From: Methanosarcinales archaeon
Lineage (GTDB): Archaea; Halobacteriota; Methanosarcinia; Methanosarcinales; Methanoperedenaceae
Length of the DNA stretch: 64,000 nucleotides
Assembly (NCBI GenBank): GCA_905339155.1
Contig: CAJPFJ010000004.1
Location: forward strand, 1-64,000
Direction of reading: 5' to 3'
A model generated the notes under the pieces. The model was not told the DNA's origin and did not search any database. It saw only the letters and a list, made by a program, of their open reading frames with translations. The position numbers and the translations under genes are program-made. Positions 57,178 to 64,000 of this stretch are shown here, piece after piece (the stretch's first letter is position 1; the number at the start of each line of letters is the position of its first letter).

Positions 57178-58001
57178 GCGATATCAAAGAAAGATCACCC
57201 AATCAATTAATGCTTTTTGGGATAATCGGAGGGCTTCTTGGAATATATCTCACCTATTTAATTCCATTAGTTGGAGAGAGAACAGGGGGAAAAATTGAGA
57301 TCGCTCTTAATACTATCGCCCCTGTCGCTGGAGCCCTTGGGGCAATCTGCGCGGTTATGTGGGGCGCAGACGCTGTGAGGCGAGTTGCAAAATATGGTCT
57401 GGGAACAGGTGTACCTTCCATCGGGCAAATAGCGATGGGAATGGGAATAATTGCTGCCATGTTTGGCCTTGCAATTGTGCAAACAAATATCCTTGCAGGA
57501 CCGATCGTGGCTTTGGCAACAGCATCCGTTCTTGGATTCATAATTGGCTGGTTTGCGCAGAACGTCATAAAGATGAAGATACCTGTGATGATCCGCTGCA
57601 TGACTGAAATCGCTGCTTCGGGAACGTTGATCATTATCGGCTTTTCCGCAGCAGTCGCAGGAAATTTTGAGTTTGCTAACATTGTTGAACTGGTTTTTGA
57701 TAATGGTGTAATGCTTGCAGTTTTCTGGGTTGGGGCAGTAGCAATGTTACATCCATTCAATGCATGTCTTGGTCCTGATGAAAAGCAAAAAAGGCTTTTG
57801 TATCTTGCCGGCTCAACAGGGGCCATAACAATGGCAGTTATAGGAATAGCTGCAACCATGACACTCGGTGAATCAGGAGTTTTAACCCTGGTACTCGGAA
57901 TAGTCCTGTGGTTAATATTCTACAAGAAATTCTGGGATGAAGTATATAATGATGCTTCTTCAGTAGTTGGAACCGGATTGATCCCCAAGACGGAGGCATA
58001 A
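57174..58001 (+). CDS. mtrC: tetrahydromethanopterin S-methyltransferase subunit C
   Basis: A 275-residue membrane protein starting at ATG 57174 (MSDIKERSPNQLMLFGIIGG), which overlaps the mtrD stop as ATGA and follows AGGAGGAATG. Family segments are GTGVPSIGQIAMGMGIIAAMFG, IGWFAQNVIKMKIPVMIRCMTEI, NIVELVFDNGVMLAVFWVGAVAMLHPFNACLGPDEKQKR and IFYKKFWDEVYNDASSVVGTG. A frame start at 57132 inside mtrD is rejected. With D and E it makes the membrane sector of Mtr. Confidence 0.95.
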   Translation: MSDIKERSPNQLMLFGIIGGLLGIYLTYLIPLVGERTGGKIEIALNTIAPVAGALGAICAVMWGADAVRRVAKYGLGTGVPSIGQIAMGMGIIAAMFGLAIVQTNILAGPIVALATASVLGFIIGWFAQNVIKMKIPVMIRCMTEIAASGTLIIIGFSAAVAGNFEFANIVELVFDNGVMLAVFWVGAVAMLHPFNACLGPDEKQKRLLYLAGSTGAITMAVIGIAATMTLGESGVLTLVLGIVLWLIFYKKFWDEVYNDASSVVGTGLIPKTEA

Positions 58002-58003
58002 AA

Positions 58004-58315
58004 ATGAGTCATATAAGAGTTGCCCCGGAACTGCATCTGATCTTGAATCCAACGACAGGTGTGATCGCAGAAGAAAAAGATGATGTCGTGGAATATTCAC
58101 TGGAGGCAGTGAAAACACAACTGGACGAACTGGATTTAATCGTCACTGATATGATGAACCAGCTTGACCCCAATGCAAAATTATTGAACATGTTCCCCGG
58201 AAGAGAGAGAGCTTCCTATAATGCAGGAATTGTTACAAATGCATTTTATGGCGCAGTAATAGGATTTATGGTATCCTTTTTATTGCTCATAATGATGAAG
58301 CTTGGAGGGATTTAA
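58004..58315 (+). CDS. mtrB: tetrahydromethanopterin S-methyltransferase subunit B
   Basis: A 103-residue protein with an N-terminal soluble part (VAPELHLILNPTTGVIAEEKD) and a C-terminal membrane helix (NAFYGAVIGFMVSFLLLIMMKL) preceded by MFPGRERASYNAGI, the MtrB pattern. It starts two bases after the mtrC stop and ends directly before mtrA. It is one of the small single-helix subunits of the Mtr stalk. Confidence 0.93.
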   Translation: MSHIRVAPELHLILNPTTGVIAEEKDDVVEYSLEAVKTQLDELDLIVTDMMNQLDPNAKLLNMFPGRERASYNAGIVTNAFYGAVIGFMVSFLLLIMMKLGGI

Positions 58316-59041
58316 ATGGCGAATAAAGTTAAACCGGCAGCAGGATGGCCTGTTGTTAAAGGTGAATATGATGCCGGAAACCCGGAAAATTGCGTAGCTG
58401 TAACCACATGCGGTTCACATCTTAAGGGCGCACCGCAAATAGCAGCAGGCGCATGTATCACGGGACCGCATAAGACTGAAAATTTGGGCATCGAGAAAAT
58501 AGTCGCCAACGTCATTTCCAATCCCAACATACGCTTCCTCCTCGTCACAGGCTCTGAAGTGAAAGGTCACATCTCAGGTGAAGCAATAATAATGCTCCAC
58601 AAGAATGGGATCAAAGACAACAGGATCGTAGGTTCAACAGGCGCTATCCCTTACATTGAAAACCTGCCTGATGATGCCATCAAGAGATTCCAGGCCCAGA
58701 TACAGGTAGTTGAAATGATCGGCACCGAGAATGAGGGAGACATCATTGCAAAGATCAAAGAACTGGCAGCAAAAGACCCGGGGGCCTTTGCAGGTGAGCC
58801 GATGATAATACAGGTCGGCGAGAAAAAAGAAGCAGAAGAGTTAGGCGGAGTCAAGCCCATGTCAGCTGAACTGGCTTCCATCCAGGCAAGGATAAAAGGC
58901 GTTCAACAGCAGACTATCGATATCGGGAATATGAATAAATTGATGTCAGGTATCTATGCCGGGAAGATCGAAGGTATAATGATAGGTCTTGTTGTTGGAT
59001 TTACCATTCTTGGAATACTGATATTCGGCGGAGGTGTTTAA
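58316..59041 (+). CDS. mtrA: tetrahydromethanopterin S-methyltransferase subunit A (corrinoid)
   Basis: A 241-residue protein with a Rossmann-like corrinoid domain and a C-terminal membrane anchor ([20 protein letters not shown]). [21 protein letters not shown] at the start and [29 protein letters not shown] are family landmarks. H85 in [16 protein letters not shown] is the likely lower axial ligand of the cobamide (position His84 in the Methanothermobacter enzyme). It carries the methyl group between MtrH and CoM. GGAGGG precedes the start. The segment [20 protein letters not shown] near residue 190 leads to the anchor. Confidence 0.95.
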   Translation: MANKVKPAAGWPVVKGEYDAGNPENCVAVTTCGSHLKGAPQIAAGACITGPHKTENLGIEKIVANVISNPNIRFLLVTGSEVKGHISGEAIIMLHKNGIKDNRIVGSTGAIPYIENLPDDAIKRFQAQIQVVEMIGTENEGDIIAKIKELAAKDPGAFAGEPMIIQVGEKKEAEELGGVKPMSAELASIQARIKGVQQQTIDIGNMNKLMSGIYAGKIEGIMIGLVVGFTILGILIFGGGV

Positions 59042-59042
59042 A

Positions 59043-59267
59043 ATGGCAGAGAAAGAATACGAATATGGAAAAGGCGTACCAATGGTATTAACTCCTTCAA
59101 TGGTTGCCATAGAAGCGCTTGTAGCGGATATCAGGTTCAGGGGCCAGCTAATTGCAAGGAACCAGAAACTTGAATCCGGTGTTGGCTCAACAGGCGTGAT
59201 CGGTATCTCGATTGGTTTTGCGATCGTTATGATAGCAGTACTTGTTCCTCCTTTAGTGATGAGGTGA
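59043..59267 (+). CDS. mtrF: tetrahydromethanopterin S-methyltransferase subunit F
   Basis: A 74-residue subunit with a soluble start ([34 protein letters not shown]) and one C-terminal helix ([20 protein letters not shown]). The start at 59043, two bases after mtrA, is used; a frame start at 59034 overlaps mtrA. The repeated helix-loop RNQKLESG motif also occurs in the MtrA end, as known for this family pair. Confidence 0.93.
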   Translation: MAEKEYEYGKGVPMVLTPSMVAIEALVADIRFRGQLIARNQKLESGVGSTGVIGISIGFAIVMIAVLVPPLVMR

Positions 59268-59271
59268 AAAA

Positions 59272-59541
59272 ATGGCAGAAAAAGTCCCAATAGTTATCGT
59301 AGATCCGGAAGACTACAAGAATATCCTCCAGAAATTGGATGAAATAGATGAAAAGATCGAGTTTACGAATTCTGAGATACACCAGAGATATGGGAAAAAA
59401 ATAGGAAGAGACATAGGAATACTGTACGGGATTTGCGCATCGCTCATGATCGTTGTGGTATATTTGTTACTGCTTCTTTCACCAGCGCTTTCAGATCCAC
59501 GTTTAATCAATGTCATAAAGAAAGCTTTAGGATTAATTTAA
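59272..59541 (+). CDS. mtrG: tetrahydromethanopterin S-methyltransferase subunit G
   Basis: An 89-residue subunit. Its N-terminal half is a coiled helix (IVDPEDYKNILQKLDEIDEK) and its C-terminal half has one membrane helix (GILYGICASLMIVVVYLLLL). The QRYGKKIGRDIGI link is typical. It starts four bases after mtrF. It belongs to the small-subunit stalk of the Mtr complex. Confidence 0.93.
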   Translation: MAEKVPIVIVDPEDYKNILQKLDEIDEKIEFTNSEIHQRYGKKIGRDIGILYGICASLMIVVVYLLLLLSPALSDPRLINVIKKALGLI

Positions 59542-59554
59542 GTGAGGTGCCAAG

Positions 59555-60505
59555 ATGTTCAGATTTGATAAGAAACAAGAAGTATTTGAGTTCGGTAAAA
59601 TTAAAGTGGGCGGACAGCCGGGAGAATACCCAACAGTACTTGTCAGTACGATGTTTTATTTAAAACATAAGATCGTATCTGATGAAGACCATGGCGTATT
59701 TGACAAAGCTGCAGCCGAGAAACTGTGGAATACACAGGAAGTAATGGGAGATACGACAGGAAATCCATATTTCAATCAGCTTGTTGGTGAAACACCTGAA
59801 GCTATCAAGAAATATATTGACTGGTTCGTAAACATATGCGATGATGTACCATTCCTTGTTGACTCCTCTGACGGACATGTCAGGGCTGTTGCCGCAAAGT
59901 ATGCAAAGGAGATCGGTGTTGAGAAACGTGCCATACACAATTCCATCAATGCAAGTATTGGTGCTGAAGAGATCAAAGCTCTAAAAGAAAGTAAGCTGAC
60001 CTCAGCGATCATACTCGCATTCAATGCTACTAACCCCAGCGTTGAAGGAAAACTTGAGATCCTTGAGAAAGGAGGAACAGGACAGGCAAAAGGTATGCTT
60101 GATGTAGCAAAAGATGTCGGGATCACAAGACCCCTGGTGGATGTAGCAGCAACGCCTCTCGGAGCAGGCTCCGGAGCCACGATCAGGTCGATTCTTGCTA
60201 TCAAAGGCAAATTGGGCTTGCCAGTAGGCGGAGGCTTTCATAACATGGCTTCTGCATGGGATTGGATGAAGAAATACAAGAAGACAGATCCGGATGCAAA
60301 GACCGAGTCATGGCCGCCAGTAGATATAGGCACAAACCTTGTCGCACAAATAATGGGCGCTAATTTCCTTCTGTATGGTCCAATTGAGAATGTAAAGAAG
60401 GTTTTCCCGGCAGTAGCAATGGTAGATATCATGCTCGGTGAAACCGCAAAAGACCTCGGCCTCAGTGTTCTGGCTGAAGCCCACCCGATAAAGAAATTGG
60501 TGTAA
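59555..60505 (+). CDS. mtrH: tetrahydromethanopterin S-methyltransferase subunit H
   Basis: A 316-residue cytoplasmic methyltransferase with a TIM barrel of the methyl-THF corrinoid family. Landmarks are MFRFDKKQEVFEFGKIKVGGQPGEYPTVLV, FLVDSSDGHVRAVAAKYAKE, KRAIHNSINASIGAEEIKAL, VDVAATPLGAGSGATIRS and VDIMLGETAKDLGLSVLAEAHPIKK. It transfers methyl between H4MPT and the MtrA cobamide. It is the last gene of the operon; its stop lies in the stem of a strong terminator. Confidence 0.96.
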   Translation: MFRFDKKQEVFEFGKIKVGGQPGEYPTVLVSTMFYLKHKIVSDEDHGVFDKAAAEKLWNTQEVMGDTTGNPYFNQLVGETPEAIKKYIDWFVNICDDVPFLVDSSDGHVRAVAAKYAKEIGVEKRAIHNSINASIGAEEIKALKESKLTSAIILAFNATNPSVEGKLEILEKGGTGQAKGMLDVAKDVGITRPLVDVAATPLGAGSGATIRSILAIKGKLGLPVGGGFHNMASAWDWMKKYKKTDPDAKTESWPPVDIGTNLVAQIMGANFLLYGPIENVKKVFPAVAMVDIMLGETAKDLGLSVLAEAHPIKKLV

Positions 60506-60523
60506 ATTTACACCTTTTTTTTT
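60499..60523 (+). terminator. mtr operon terminator
   Basis: A perfect 16-base palindrome GGTGTAAATTTACACC (60499-60514) followed by nine T residues. The mtrH stop TAA lies within the palindrome. The convergent ArsR gene ends 11 bases later, so it may also serve the other strand. Confidence 0.8.
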
Positions 60524-60533
60524 ACCTGTTTTA

Positions 60534-60905
60534 TCAATTTCGAAAGAGCGAAAGCGTTTTTTCTCCATTCACAGAAAGTGAATAAAATGCAAAACGTGAC
60601 CGTTTTATTTTACATATCATTCCATTTTTTTCTAACATCATCAGATGATAGGAAACAGAAGACTTCTTGGCTTTTAGCTTTCTTGCCATCTCATCCATAC
60701 AATGTTCTCTTTGCTCAAGCATCAGCAGGATCTCAATCCGGTGGGAATTTGCGAGGAGTTTTAGTTTCCAGGCGATTTCTTTTGAGGTTTGTCTTAATGG
60801 GTCATGTTCTTTTTCCAGATCTAGGAGCCAAACTTTGCGAAGTTTTTCATCAGAGGGGCAGCATATTTCTGTGTTTTTTGATGTGCACATGCATTTATTA
60901 TTCAT
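60534..60905 (-). CDS. ArsR-type HTH regulator with Cys-rich N-terminus
   Basis: A 123-residue protein. A cysteine-rich lead (MNNKCMCTSKNTEICCPSD) precedes a winged helix (AWKLKLLANSHRIEILLMLE, KLKAKKSSVSYHLMMLEKNGM). CMC and CC pairs could bind metal, sensing arsenic, copper or redox state as in ArsR/SmtB proteins (inference). It is convergent with mtrH with an 11-base gap after the mtr terminator. The target could be its own promoter or the neighbours at 60937-61742. Confidence 0.75.
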   Translation of the reverse strand: MNNKCMCTSKNTEICCPSDEKLRKVWLLDLEKEHDPLRQTSKEIAWKLKLLANSHRIEILLMLEQREHCMDEMARKLKAKKSSVSYHLMMLEKNGMICKIKRSRFAFYSLSVNGEKTLSLFRN

Positions 60906-60936
60906 AATCCAGGCATTTTATGTCTTTTCATCGCAT

Positions 60937-61242
60937 TTATTGTTCTTTAAGCAATTGTTTTTGTGCAACCATAGCAAGTATTGAGTTAACAAGCTTTTTC
61001 CCTTCTTCAATATCATTCACTTCCCTGATAGTAACTTTTCCGCTTGCGAAAAAATTAACCTCGCGCCTTCCAAGACGTACAAGGACCACGCCCAAACTCT
61101 CGGAATAACGTGCATCCAGGGTTTCTGCAAGTTCTTTGAGATTCGGTGGGCTATTAAGGTGAGCGATTATCCGGAGTTTCCATGGGTCTATTAAGCATGG
61201 AAGCACCTGTTCTATGCGTTCAACGAACATTATTGAATCCAT
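60937..61242 (-). CDS. small protein, possible single-repeat TBP-like fold
   Basis: A 101-residue protein with an N-terminal helix and the segment LKELAETLDARYSESLGVVL, then VRLGRREVNFFASGKVTIREVNDIEEGKKLVNSILAM. The strand-loop-helix VNFF-ASGKV-...-EEGKKLVNSI follows the pattern of one TATA-binding-protein repeat, which reads VxxFxSGKxVxxG...EDxxxAxxxI. No second repeat is present. Similar half-TBP proteins could dimerise; the family is not assigned. It lies 13 bases before the VIT-like gene (overlap of start region 61230-61242). Confidence 0.5.
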   Translation of the reverse strand: MDSIMFVERIEQVLPCLIDPWKLRIIAHLNSPPNLKELAETLDARYSESLGVVLVRLGRREVNFFASGKVTIREVNDIEEGKKLVNSILAMVAQKQLLKEQ

Positions 61243-61733
61243 CCACCTATTAATTTTCCTGTAAAATACGAGATGGTTATAACAACCACAGCAAGGGAAA
61301 CATGCTCGATAACAAGTTTGATCGCGCTTTCATTCTTTAATTTTGCGATATAAATATTAAGTGCAACTATAAGCAATATCCCCCAGACAATATCAACAAT
61401 AACTGCAAATCCCAGCTCATAAATCAAAATCGGGACGGCAAAAGTCAGTATAGAACCGCAAACCCCGAGAAATGTGAAAAAGGTTGTCATCCACACTTCC
61501 CTTGTATTATGCTTAGCTCTCCCATTCTCTAATTCAGCCTCCTCGACAACGTGGAAGCCGGCGGCGTCTGCCATTCCGTCAGCTATTGCCATGACCACGA
61601 TCCCTGCAAATACCGCCAATCTTGAAGAAGTGGCTTCATGCAAGCCAACGATCATCCCAAGAGCTGTGATCACTCCCGAAGTTATTCCAAAACTGACCCC
61701 TGTCACCAGTTGATTCGGGAATTTGTTATTCAT
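61230..61733 (-). CDS. VIT/CCC1-like membrane transporter
   Basis: A 167-residue membrane protein starting at ATG 61733, which overlaps the permease stop as ATGA. Features are GVSFGITSGVITALGMIVGLHEATSS, then GIVVMAIADGMADAAGFHVVEEAELENG with acidic residues in the second helix, and two C-terminal helices (AVIVDIVWGILLIVALNIYI; SLAVVVITISYFTGKLIGG). This is the VIT1/CCC1 iron/manganese transporter pattern, though short. It is in an operon with the permease (upstream) and the TBP-like gene (downstream overlap 13 bases). A frame start at 61742 adds MEE only. Confidence 0.82.
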   Translation of the reverse strand: MNNKFPNQLVTGVSFGITSGVITALGMIVGLHEATSSRLAVFAGIVVMAIADGMADAAGFHVVEEAELENGRAKHNTREVWMTTFFTFLGVCGSILTFAVPILIYELGFAVIVDIVWGILLIVALNIYIAKLKNESAIKLVIEHVSLAVVVITISYFTGKLIGGWIQ

Positions 61734-63004
61734 TTCTTCCATTCCACAAAAGACAGCAATCCCCCTGCAACTACAAGCGCCATACCTACAAGAATAACCT
61801 TCGCTTCAAGCTGGAAGAGCATGAATACGCTGAATAACATGCCCAAAAGAGCAAGTAGCGGGAACCCGCCTATCGTAAATGGTACTCTGAAGGGTCTTTT
61901 CACATCTGGTTCCTTGTACCTCAATACGATCATGGAAGCATTTATCACAAAAAATGTAACGAATAAAGTGAAGTTGGCAATGTTTGCCACGAATGCGATA
62001 TCACCTGCAAAGATGAACAGCAGCGATAACAACGCTATGTTTATTATGGCTATCCATGGTGTTCTCCTTAAAAAATGAACCCTTGAAAGGATATTGGGAA
62101 GATGTGAGGAATCAGCCATCCCATAGATTATTCTTGACGAGCCCAGCATCATCAAAAGAACGGTATTGGCAGTTGAAAAAAGAGCAATAATAGTCAGAAA
62201 GACAAATGCGTTGCTCCCAAAAGCAGAAAAAGCAATGTCTGCAAGAGGCGCATCTGATCTACTCAGATTTTCCCATCCAACAACGCTCACAGCAGAAATT
62301 GCCACCAGAATATAAAGCACCACACTGATCAAAATGGAAAATATCAATCCCTTCGGAATTGTTTTCTCAGGAGATTTCGTCTCTTCCGAGAGCTTAACGA
62401 TGCTCTCAAAACCTGTATATGCAAAAAAAACTAATGCTGAAGCCTGGAAAACCCCGGCCATTCCCAGAGGCATTTCAAAATAATCAACCTTTCCAAGATA
62501 AGGAACTCCTATGAATATGATAATCAAAAGCCCTGATGTCTCAATAAGTGTAGAGATAATTGCGAACCGTGCCGATTCTTTTATTCCCCAGAAAAGGAGA
62601 AAAGAAAGAGCAATTATCAGGACAAACGCCGAGGTAATTATAGGCATATTGAATAATACTTTGAAATAGCCTCCGAATCCGAGAGCCACAGTTGAAGCCC
62701 CGATCGCTCCGCTTAAGATTATCAGCCAGCCGACAATAAAAGCCAGCCTTTTTCCAAAAGCATGTGAAGTATATTCGTATTCTGCGCTTGCTTTTGTAAA
62801 CATGGATGAGAGTTCTGCGTAACTCAATCCGGTGAATATCGCTATTAATGCCGAGATAGCAAATGACATCCATAAGGAATTCCCTGCAAGACCGGATGCT
62901 CTCCCTAAAAGCGCGTAGATTCCCGCGCCAAGGATGATACCTACGCCGGAAAGAGTGACTTCAAGAAGCCCTAGCTCACGTTTCAATGACGCCTTTTCTC
63001 CCAT
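61730..63004 (-). CDS. APC-family amino acid permease
   Basis: Starting at ATG 63004 (MGEKASLKRELGLLEVTLSG) the protein is 424 residues with about twelve helices. Landmarks are GVGIILGAGIYALLGRASGLAG (unwound TM1), SYAELSSMFTKASAEYEY, FAYTGFESIVKLSEETKSPEKTIPKGL and RVHFLRRTPWIAIIN. It imports or exchanges amino acids or related amines. The upstream frame to 63088 adds a poor leader and overlaps the promoter (TTATATATT near 63015-63023). It heads an operon with the VIT-like and TBP-like genes. Confidence 0.88.
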   Translation of the reverse strand: MGEKASLKRELGLLEVTLSGVGIILGAGIYALLGRASGLAGNSLWMSFAISALIAIFTGLSYAELSSMFTKASAEYEYTSHAFGKRLAFIVGWLIILSGAIGASTVALGFGGYFKVLFNMPIITSAFVLIIALSFLLFWGIKESARFAIISTLIETSGLLIIIFIGVPYLGKVDYFEMPLGMAGVFQASALVFFAYTGFESIVKLSEETKSPEKTIPKGLIFSILISVVLYILVAISAVSVVGWENLSRSDAPLADIAFSAFGSNAFVFLTIIALFSTANTVLLMMLGSSRIIYGMADSSHLPNILSRVHFLRRTPWIAIINIALLSLLFIFAGDIAFVANIANFTLFVTFFVINASMIVLRYKEPDVKRPFRVPFTIGGFPLLALLGMLFSVFMLFQLEAKVILVGMALVVAGGLLSFVEWKK

Positions 63005-63115
63005 AAGTTTATATATTATGTATAAATTGATAAAGATTTGGGTTTTTATGCTGATTATAAAATTCATAATACCATTGATACTTTTCATTAATCCTGTGTT
63101 GAGGCTGGTTAAACA

Positions 63116-64000
63116 TGGTTAATGCCACCAGGCATAAGATAGGGGGGATAAAACCAATTAAGCCCACAAAATCCCAGTTGAATGCCCTGGAAAAGTTGAA
63201 AAGGCTTGACCGGAGCCTCCATGTTATATGGGATAAAAGAGGAATTCCCTCTCATTTATGCGGAATTTTATCTGTTGAGATAGGAGAAGACCCGGAAAGA
63301 ATGGCACAAAAATTTCTTCTTGATAATTTAAAATTATTTAAAATGAAGGAAAATTTAAAGGATTTAACTTTAATCAAAAAGGCAGAAAGTCTTGGGGGAT
63401 GTCATGTTATATTCCAGCAGTTTGTCGATGAACTGCCTGTTCACAATGCTTTTAGTTCGGTTCATATGGATAAAAATAACCTGGTCAAAAAAATCGATAT
63501 ATGTTATCACCCCGACCTTTATGTGGAACCCTGGGAAAAAGGCATCTTACAGGAAGAAGCAATTCGCATTGCCATTGATTTTCTTAACGCGGAAAAAAGA
63601 CTTTCAGGAAACGTTTCTGGAGAACTGGTCATTTATTCAAAAAAGGAAAAGTACTATGCAGCATGGAAAATTGCAGTTTCTTGTATTAACCCAATTGAGG
63701 AATGGCATGTATTTGTCGACTGCAATACTGGCAAAATATTGGATATTCTGGATGTGTTACTTAAGGCAACAGGTCGAGGAAAGGTCTTTATTCCAAATCC
63801 TGTGGTTGCTCTCGGGGATACGAGTCTTACTCATGAATCCGAGATCCCGGACAGGGCTTATTCCACAGTTGTATTGAGGGATCTGGACGGATCAGGTTAT
63901 CTCAGGGGGGTGGATGTCGATACATGTATCACACCGAATAGAGCACAGGAACAGAATTTGATTTTTAATTATTCGAGGTCAGATCCGGGCTTCAAGGAAG
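63116..64000 (+). CDS. start of a thermolysin/fungalysin-type metalloprotease precursor (partial)
   Basis: A frame open from ATG 63116 to the window end (295 residues so far). There is no signal peptide; the first residues are basic. Residues 85-130 match an FTP propeptide (CHVIFQQFVDELPVHNAFSS, VHMDKNN), followed by PepSY-like AAWKIAVSCINPIEEWHVFVDCNTGKILDI (about 190-220), then the linker and FIPNPVVALGDTSL, with YLRGVDVDTCITPN, which in M36/M4 enzymes leads into the catalytic domain. The HExxH site would be beyond the edge. The lack of a signal sequence is odd for a family usually secreted. Confidence 0.75.

Overview
This window looks like a chromosomal segment of an anaerobic methane-oxidising archaeon of the Methanosarcinales, most probably Candidatus Methanoperedens (ANME-2d) or a close relative. 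The case rests on a complete methyl-H4MPT:coenzyme M methyltransferase operon (mtrEDCBAFGH) next to a methanogenesis-marker gene (DUF2099), two very large multiheme c-type cytochromes, a cytochrome c maturation cluster, a menaquinone-type (MqnC-like) radical SAM gene, archaeal S-layer-type surface proteins, archaeosortase, archaeal SRP RNA and ribosomal protein S3Ae. Genus assignment is inference; no database was searched.

Layout. 1-0.75 kb: 5' part of a secreted DUF2341 protein. 0.9-2.1 kb: LutB/LUD-type iron-sulfur protein. 2.2-3.9 kb: UDP-HexNAc 2-epimerase plus hexapeptide N-acetyltransferase (nucleotide sugar for the surface glycan). 4-10.4 kb: an archaeosortase neighbourhood with a PEF-CTERM-like substrate, two proteins with a DUF1616-type ectodomain, a CPBP protease, an EpsI-like protein, a small membrane protein and a GT2 glycosyltransferase. 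10.6-12.2 kb: SRP RNA, two small conserved proteins and S3Ae. 12.3-15 kb: a VOC protein and ccmABC; ccmA appears to start at a non-canonical AUA codon. 15.1-19.7 kb: HPS-RraA fusion, MarC, dihydropteroate synthase-like protein and MqnC-like radical SAM enzyme. 19.9-25.5 kb: ADP-ribosylglycohydrolase, NAPRTase, Met-rich PepSY protein, ArsR regulator with a 59-aa membrane protein and a two-domain thioredoxin, and a methyltransferase.

25.5-26.1 kb is non-coding and contains what I consider the most novel signal: four copies of a compact hairpin with variable but complementary stems, a constant loop (T7 followed by a C-rich AACC..CACTCCC-like segment) and a TATA box at a fixed distance upstream. 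Three are tandem on the minus strand with a ~164-bp period and one is on the plus strand. I read them as an undescribed small-RNA gene family.

26.2-34 kb: a methyltransferase remnant, cyclophilin lipoprotein, tRNA-Val(UAC), a zinc-ribbon methyltransferase, MscL, an IscB RNA-guided nuclease element inserted at the 3' end of a DUF1015 gene (its predicted omega-RNA covers what could be misread as the IscB N-terminus), a small lipoprotein, Trm-G10 and TruA. 34.5-47.4 kb: an extracellular electron-transfer-like surface locus in which a LamG surface protein, two PGF-pre-PGF proteins and two multiheme cytochromes (16 CxxCH plus one CX5CH; 22 CxxCH plus one CX4CH, the latter with an S-layer-like insert) alternate. 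47.4-53.6 kb: two-CW protein, nitroreductase, a six-gene signalling cluster. 53.8-60.5 kb: DUF2099 pair and the mtr operon. 60.5-64 kb: ArsR regulator, a possible single-repeat TBP-like protein, VIT-like transporter, amino acid permease and the start of a thermolysin/fungalysin-type protease.

Together the window links C1 metabolism (Mtr, HPS) with membrane quinone chemistry (MqnC), haem attachment (Ccm) and surface cytochromes, which fits methane oxidation coupled to electron export. Direct evidence is sequence motifs; the physiology is inferred.
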